Below, in pieces: positions 31,653 through 36,659 of a stretch of 36,659 nucleotides of DNA. The stretch comes from Bacteroides sp. (GTDB taxonomy: Bacteria; Bacteroidota; Bacteroidia; Bacteroidales; Muribaculaceae): NCBI GenBank assembly GCA_014801225.1, contig JAAVEO010000017.1:120557-157215 (forward strand), in the 5' to 3' direction. The notes below the pieces were generated by a model. It saw only the letters and a list, made by a program, of their open reading frames with translations, was not told where the DNA came from and ran no database searches. Position numbers and translations under genes: made by a program. Numbering within the stretch: position 1 is the stretch's first letter; each line of letters opens with the position of its first letter.

Positions 31653-34600
31653 TTACTTGGACAAGATAAGTTTCACCGGGCAAGCATCATAGCGGTTGTT
31701 TGTCACATACGCACTGAAGTCAAGTGAAAAATAGTTCATATCCCAACCTAAGCAATGGTTTCTACCACTCTCATGTCCGTTTATCTTGATGCAATTTATC
31801 CAATAGATCGCTCCGGGACATTCAGGCATATTATACGGGATAGGGCGATAAATGTTATTAGCGTTCGAGGCCTGCGTAAGTGGTGCGTAGACATCTGCAT
31901 AGCGGAGATACCCATAGTTGGCCGTACCATTCGTATTGAACTGTGTTCTTCTGCCCATTCCATATTTTCCAAGCGGGAAACAAATCTGATTGCCTGTGCT
32001 CCTGTTATATACTATCATGGCCCGTACGCCTAAATCGGAACGTATTTGCGTGTTTGTCTGATCCTCGAATCCCTGTGCGTCTTCAAACTCTTGACGTACA
32101 CGGAGTGCACCATCCGCATATATGATACCTACCGCATATTCCGCGGCATCCAATGCGCGATAGTCATCATAGTGGGGCACACGATATACGCGGTCACCTT
32201 CATTTACATCCCTGATATTTTTGATCGTAAATGGAGCCCATTTATAGATTGTATCACCGGCACTGACTCCGGGTTGATAATATTTTATTTCATCCCAGGT
32301 GGCTTCTCCTTTGGTGATTTCGTCTGCTCCTTTCTTCAGATATCCGTAAGTGAGTTTACCACCGTTAAGGGGAACCAGCGGGCCATACTTGTCATTGTTA
32401 AGTGTTAAGATTGCATGTGAATAGTTCCTGCGTTTAAACAGAGAACCAATTGCCAAGGGATTCACAGTCACCAATGCAGGTACGCTGGAACTGAGACTTT
32501 GGTCGTCAAGTCCCTCTTCGCATGCATAGAGATTGAAGGAACTCCACTTGGCTCCTCCGGGGATTATTTCAACAGGTGTATTGTATCCTTGTCTTACGAG
32601 GATCTTGTGGGTACATTCATTGCCATGATATGATACATTGATTATGCATCCTTTTGTTGTACCGCTCGCTACAGTCCCTCGGAAATTCACATAAAACATA
32701 ATTTCCGAGTCGGTATCTCCATGAATCACACTCTCCTCCGCTCCACCTTTCGATGTCGAAAGATAGCAGAATGTCTTGTCGCCGCTCTCGATGGTTGCTA
32801 CCCACGATCCTTCGGATACTACGGGGCTATACTTCGCTGAGTTGGGGGCATCAAGCTGCATGAGATGTACGTAGAAGTCATCATTGTCATAGTATGAACG
32901 CCAGATAGCTTTCGGATTCACGAGACGACGCACCTGATATACCGGCACTTCCTTTACAATTTCCTTTTGCTGTGTCGGACTGACTTGGAATACGGCGGTG
33001 ATTCTGACTACAGCCTTTCGCTGATAGAACTCGTAGGGATTGTTGCCGGAAAAACCGGAATTCGAAATCATCTGCTTGTTGCGGGTCCAGAACCGTATCT
33101 GATAGTTAAGGGATTGGCCGGCATCTGCTAAGGAGACACTATACTCATTATTCTCTCCCTTAAGATGTTCTCCTGGCTTTACGCTCAGATAGCGTTCCTT
33201 CTGACTATATTTATAGCCTTCGCTGTCTGTATATTCCGCCTCGTAATAATCCTTCAGCTGATTGAAAGCTGCAGGCTGATTATTGAAGTCCAGATCTATA
33301 ATATTTTTAGCCGGTTGACCGGTAGCGTTAGGTACGGCCAAAGCTAAAAATCCCAGTTGGGGATAATCCTCCGGACCAAAACGATCGTATGCCGCTTTAT
33401 TCCAGGTATATTCGGAAGTGGAGGGCACATTTTGCGCCTTATAGTCGTATGGAGCCCAACCGTTTTCGATAATCTCCACCTTGCAGCTTACGGCAGTACC
33501 GTTGAGCTTGAAGGGGAAATTGGTGTTCTGATTGTATAGATAAGGCATATAGAAGATTGGAGGAACGAGGATTCCCGGGTCTTCCTCGGTATATTCGATA
33601 TGCCAGTCGGCCTGATTTGCCCAGCCACTCAGGAAGAGCGTCAGCTTGAAGTGGTGATTTCGCTCGCTGTTGTAATTATATGTTGTATTCTTTCCGAGCA
33701 TGAATCGATATATGATCTTGCCGGAAGTCACATTTTCAGGATTGCGGGAGTCATAATATGCCTCCACTTCCACCCATGTGCCATACTCTACATTATCCTT
33801 CCAATCAGGTTGGCCTGGATCTACCAATATGCCGAGGTCTTTGGGATTATCACTCATCCTCTTGTCATACTTCTGCTTGTCGGGACTGTTCTCATAGTCT
33901 CCCTGCATATTCTCATAAAAGAATAAGGCGGGAGCTGTCTCTGAATGATCCGAACCCACTGACTCTCGGTCGGAGTTAGTCATTACGAGCCAATCATTAT
34001 GATTTGTAGATTGTGTATAGCCGTCAGTCTCAGTGACAAGACCCTGATTATTATAATAGAACACACCTCCATTCGAAATGAGGGAGTCCTTGGAATGGGG
34101 AGAGTTGGATCTGCCGAGCGGACAATACATGGGGATATCCTTTATAGTCACCTTATTGATATATACCCATACATCATTCTTCAGTCCTTTTGTATTAAAT
34201 GCGATCGTCACTTTGGAAGCAAGACGACGCATCCAGCCGGATAGGCTTGCTGAGTTTTGCTGCACTGTGATTACGGGTGCATCGAATCCTCCGTTTGTAG
34301 TGACGTCATCCGACTGGGTGAGATAGCCGAACATCTGATTGTTTTTTGCGACATTTGTCTCGTCCCATTTGTAGAGCCTGTCTTTTAATTCAGCCTCCGT
34401 AGCGGCCATCTCTTCAGTCACCTTTCCGATATTGGCTACGGCATATACACGATACTTCCCGTCAGGAATATTTTTCAGAGTAAAAGTAGCCTCCGGAGTC
34501 ATGGCTTCTGCCTGATCCGTACCTGCAGGTGTGCCGGACGGCATCGAGGTGTTACCGGTTTGGTCGATAGCGAGATTCTCCATCTCCTCATCGCCCTGAT

Positions 34601-34862
34601 TCACGATTTTTACCAATTTCCCATCCCTGTCGAAGAATATTATGGCGAAATTCTCGATATTCTTTATTGCATTGCCGGCAGCACGGGTATTGAGGCTCGT
34701 GGCTGTAAGGGGCTCGAAGGCTATCTTCATTCTTACGAGGCCGTCCTTCTCGTAATTGTCATAGAGAAGATCGTCGCGGCAACTTCCCAATAAGGAAAGC
34801 AGCACAGTCAATACAGTGCAGATTGCAATGTGACAGCGTCTGATATTAGGTAATGCTTTCAT
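31653..34862 (-). CDS. Large fimbrial tip-like lipoprotein, DUF4906-type
   Basis: A 1069-residue surface lipoprotein. From the ATG at 34862 the signal peptide reads MKALPNIRRC, a hydrophobic core and lipobox LGSC with Cys28; an upstream ATG at 34886 would add eight residues. Residues about 30-200 look like a fimbrillin-type N-terminal domain (FAIIFFDRDGKLVKI, NIPDGKYRVYAVANIGK). The middle is beta-rich with repeated domains, and the last 200 residues resemble the DUF4906 C-terminal domain of Bacteroidales fimbrial proteins (GVRAMIVYNRSTGNQICFPL, AIYWINCIKINGHES). By size and place it could be the tip adhesin of a type V pilus, comparable to Mfa5 or FimE; adhesion is inference. It follows the fimbrillin gene by 100 nt. 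Confidence 0.8.
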   Translation of the reverse strand: MKALPNIRRCHIAICTVLTVLLSLLGSCRDDLLYDNYEKDGLVRMKIAFEPLTATSLNTRAAGNAIKNIENFAIIFFDRDGKLVKIVNQGDEEMENLAIDQTGNTSMPSGTPAGTDQAEAMTPEATFTLKNIPDGKYRVYAVANIGKVTEEMAATEAELKDRLYKWDETNVAKNNQMFGYLTQSDDVTTNGGFDAPVITVQQNSASLSGWMRRLASKVTIAFNTKGLKNDVWVYINKVTIKDIPMYCPLGRSNSPHSKDSLISNGGVFYYNNQGLVTETDGYTQSTNHNDWLVMTNSDRESVGSDHSETAPALFFYENMQGDYENSPDKQKYDKRMSDNPKDLGILVDPGQPDWKDNVEYGTWVEVEAYYDSRNPENVTSGKIIYRFMLGKNTTYNYNSERNHHFKLTLFLSGWANQADWHIEYTEEDPGILVPPIFYMPYLYNQNTNFPFKLNGTAVSCKVEIIENGWAPYDYKAQNVPSTSEYTWNKAAYDRFGPEDYPQLGFLALAVPNATGQPAKNIIDLDFNNQPAAFNQLKDYYEAEYTDSEGYKYSQKERYLSVKPGEHLKGENNEYSVSLADAGQSLNYQIRFWTRNKQMISNSGFSGNNPYEFYQRKAVVRITAVFQVSPTQQKEIVKEVPVYQVRRLVNPKAIWRSYYDNDDFYVHLMQLDAPNSAKYSPVVSEGSWVATIESGDKTFCYLSTSKGGAEESVIHGDTDSEIMFYVNFRGTVASGTTKGCIINVSYHGNECTHKILVRQGYNTPVEIIPGGAKWSSFNLYACEEGLDDQSLSSSVPALVTVNPLAIGSLFKRRNYSHAILTLNNDKYGPLVPLNGGKLTYGYLKKGADEITKGEATWDEIKYYQPGVSAGDTIYKWAPFTIKNIRDVNEGDRVYRVPHYDDYRALDAAEYAVGIIYADGALRVRQEFEDAQGFEDQTNTQIRSDLGVRAMIVYNRSTGNQICFPLGKYGMGRRTQFNTNGTANYGYLRYADVYAPLTQASNANNIYRPIPYNMPECPGAIYWINCIKINGHESGRNHCLGWDMNYFSLDFSAYVTNNRYDACPVKLILSK

Positions 34863-34962
34863 GTTTCCGTTTATGAATGTAGACATTTGGAAATCATTCC
34901 GACCTGGATTATTCGGCCATGATTCCTTGTTGTTTTTGTTCTGATTGCAGGGAAATCTTCCA

Positions 34963-36159
34963 TCAATTTGTTGAAGGTTCCCTCGGTTTGGGAGGTTTTA
35001 CGATGAAATCAAATCCGTACTCTACATTAAGAGTAATTCCGGTGTATGGCACTACTCTCACATCGCATGCCATATTAGCACCGTTAAACGTGAAAGCTAC
35101 CACTACATGAGTGTTTCGAGCCATCCTAGGCAGATTGGGAAGCTTTACGGGACCATAAGTGAACTCAACATCATTGTCAGTCACAGTAGTCACATACACA
35201 GTAAAATTCTCGGCTCCAGATTCAAGAAGATAAGTAAGGGGAGTGTAGGATGAGGTAAGATTATCGGGCATAGTGTTCCCCGCTACCCCGAACGCTTCCG
35301 GTGTAAATGTGTAATTCCACATCGCCGCCGATTCGGGAGTCTCGAATCCTGTTATGACGCGCCCACCCATAGGTTCATCGGAGACGCTATATTTCCCAGG
35401 AGTGTAAGTAGTCTCTTTGGGAAAGAGATACGCTTCCGTGGCAAGATTGGAAACAGTTATCGTTTTTATCCTGATTCCCTTCTTATCATTTTGTGTTCCC
35501 TTGGCTGTAAAGGAGAATTTGCTGACAGCTCTTGTAATGAAAAGGCTTGCGGAGTCTTCAGTCACTTCCAATTCCGGATCACGTTCTTTTACGGTGATTT
35601 CGAAATACTCCGTCATCGGAACGTAGGTCTTGCGAGTGCCGTTATTGTCAATGAAGGGTGTTTCTCCAGCCGTCTTTACAAGTATATTTTGAAGATTCGT
35701 GGTGAAATTTCTTCCGGGATATAGTGTGCTCAGTATTTCCTGAGTATCCTCGGAAAGAGAATTCTCGTTGGCTACGAGATAGATAAATTTCTTCTCACCT
35801 CCCTCCACCGGGAAGGTCCATTCTCCGAGTTTCTGCTGAATCTGTTCCGTTTCCGGGAATGTCAGCAGTGTGTTATGCTCTATAGTCTTATTCTCATTGT
35901 CACGCACGATTATCACGCGTAGGGATTCCACCCCCTCCCATTGATTGGCCGGACCCTCGTAGTACCAATCGGCACGGGTAGCGTTTTCGGAGGGAACCCC
36001 GCGCAAGGCCTTGGTCTCTTCCGTATTTACGAAGAGATTCAGCCTGAGCTTCACCTGCCCGCCTGCGGGAATATCTTCCGCGTTATGGCTGCAGGAGAGC
36101 AGTGCGAGACTTCCTATGATGACTGTAGTCAATAGGGTTAATATTGATCTTATTTTCAT
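34963..36159 (-). CDS. Fimbrillin-like lipoprotein (FimA/Mfa1-type fold)
   Basis: A 398-residue lipoprotein. The ATG at 36159 gives a clean signal peptide, MKIRSILTLL plus a hydrophobic core and LLSC (Cys23); the frame continues to 36237 but that extension has no signal character. The mature part follows the fimbrillin pattern: GGQVKLRLNLFVNTEETKAL as first strand, ESLRVIIVRDNENKTIEHN, FIYLVANE, ITRAVSKFSFTAKG, and a final strand LNVEYGFDFIV. R53 and R62 lie where Porphyromonas fimbrillins are cut by Arg-gingipain before assembly. It may be a shaft or accessory subunit; the sequence alone does not decide. It stands between the FimB/Mfa2 gene and the large tip-like gene. Confidence 0.75.
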   Translation of the reverse strand: MKIRSILTLLTTVIIGSLALLSCSHNAEDIPAGGQVKLRLNLFVNTEETKALRGVPSENATRADWYYEGPANQWEGVESLRVIIVRDNENKTIEHNTLLTFPETEQIQQKLGEWTFPVEGGEKKFIYLVANENSLSEDTQEILSTLYPGRNFTTNLQNILVKTAGETPFIDNNGTRKTYVPMTEYFEITVKERDPELEVTEDSASLFITRAVSKFSFTAKGTQNDKKGIRIKTITVSNLATEAYLFPKETTYTPGKYSVSDEPMGGRVITGFETPESAAMWNYTFTPEAFGVAGNTMPDNLTSSYTPLTYLLESGAENFTVYVTTVTDNDVEFTYGPVKLPNLPRMARNTHVVVAFTFNGANMACDVRVVPYTGITLNVEYGFDFIVKPPKPREPSTN

Positions 36160-36242
36160 TGTTTTGCGAATGAGGTCACTCTTTGACGGTATTGAATGAG
36201 TGTTTATATAACTTTGAATGATAGTGATATAAGTCAATACAA

Positions 36243-36659
36243 TTAATCGAAACCGAGGTCATTGATACGTACCACCCAGCCGTTGATCACGATGCGGGTC
36301 TTGAGCCATTCATGATTCCTGTCAAGGAAGAAGATCATATTCCAGCGGCTCTCCCTGTCGAGGAATTCCTGAGCGGGCATCTCGGAATAATTCTCGCTCT
36401 TGAGAAGAAGGAGATAATTGATTAGAGGGATGGAGAGCACCTCATGTCCATCCTTGCGGGTGATGGTGAGGCGCGGCGCGTTATCGTTCACGAGCCGGGC
36501 CGTGCTGAACTCCGCGAAAGCCACCTGCGCGTCCACATCTGTACCGTCCCATGTGCCGGCCACTGCGTTGCCGCGTGTCCAGGGTTGATATGTCACGGTT
36601 GATGTCGGGATCACGGCGTTGTCCCACGCCATGAGGGTATTGTCGTCGGTGATGGTGAA
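36243..36659 (-). CDS. FimB/Mfa2 family fimbrial anchor protein (N-terminus cut by window)
   Basis: The frame is open to the last base, so the gene begins outside the window; 138 residues are visible. The C-terminal signature of the FimB/Mfa2 family is clear: LTITRKDGHEVLSIPLINYLLLLKSE, then the QEFLDRESRWNMIFFLD stretch and VINGWVVRIND. Members anchor the pilus in the outer membrane and limit its length. It is the first visible gene of the minus-strand fimbrial cluster, 83 nt before the fimbrillin start. The ATG at 36632 is internal and not the true start. Confidence 0.85.
   Translation of the reverse strand, partial: FTITDDNTLMAWDNAVIPTSTVTYQPWTRGNAVAGTWDGTDVDAQVAFAEFSTARLVNDNAPRLTITRKDGHEVLSIPLINYLLLLKSENYSEMPAQEFLDRESRWNMIFFLDRNHEWLKTRIVINGWVVRINDLGFD

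Noticed and set aside
36160..36237. 26-residue extension of the fimbrillin-like protein
   Set aside because: The lipoprotein signal begins at the internal ATG 36159; the extension has no signal features.

Overview
The window comes from a Bacteroidales genome, most likely a gut Muribaculaceae-type member; the family-level placement is inference. The clues are promoters of the Bacteroidota type (TTG, about 20 bp, then TAnnTTTG), lineage-typical families (DUF4492 beside cydAB, DUF4494, FucP-like sugar MFS, a transketolase with SDGGIQEE, a Porphyromonas-type fimbrial cluster) and anaerobic metabolism (pyruvate:ferredoxin oxidoreductase, cytochrome bd). Most of it is ordinary core genome; the accessory-looking parts are the left end (1.1-4.7 kb) and the right end (31.6-36.7 kb).

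Layout. (1) 1-4540, plus strand: the 3' part of rmuC, then two tandem 521-residue AAA-ATPase-like/PD-(D/E)XK proteins. Each sits behind a palindromic repeat and a near-identical leader that contains a possible 10-codon ORF. (2) 4716-8282, minus strand: a split chromate-transporter pair, folC and a pRiA4b ORF-3-like protein, closely spaced and probably one operon. (3) 8427-11496, minus strand: DUF4492 protein, cydA, cydB, with a clear promoter and a terminator. (4) 11807-18703, plus strand: YdfG-like SDR, DUF4494 protein, YggS-type PLP protein, sugar MFS transporter, transketolase, and an OmpA-like outer-membrane protein with its own promoter and a strong terminator. (5) 18845-19702, minus strand: RluA-type pseudouridine synthase and an initiator tRNA-Met with promoter and terminator. 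(6) 19930-26570, plus strand: TetR regulator, fabH, fabG, ispD, recG and a DbpA-like DEAD-box helicase, with gaps of 21-62 bp, probably one transcription unit. (7) 26765-30358, plus strand: nifJ, with a structured leader. A bidirectional terminator separates it from purC (minus). (8) 31653-36659, minus strand: a type V fimbrial cluster with the C-terminus of a FimB/Mfa2 anchor (cut by the window edge), a fimbrillin-like lipoprotein and a 1069-residue tip-like lipoprotein.

Together the core genes cover central carbon flow (transketolase, pyruvate oxidation to acetyl-CoA and reduced ferredoxin), oxygen scavenging and respiration (cydAB), start and elongation of fatty-acid synthesis (fabH, fabG), isoprenoid, folate and purine synthesis, DNA repair (recG, rmuC) and translation (tRNA-fMet, RluA). 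The best candidate for an undescribed system is the duplicated repeat-leader-ATPase/nuclease module at 1.1-4.5 kb. No IS transposase, integrase, CRISPR array or rRNA was seen, and no stretch above 300 bases lacks a gene.
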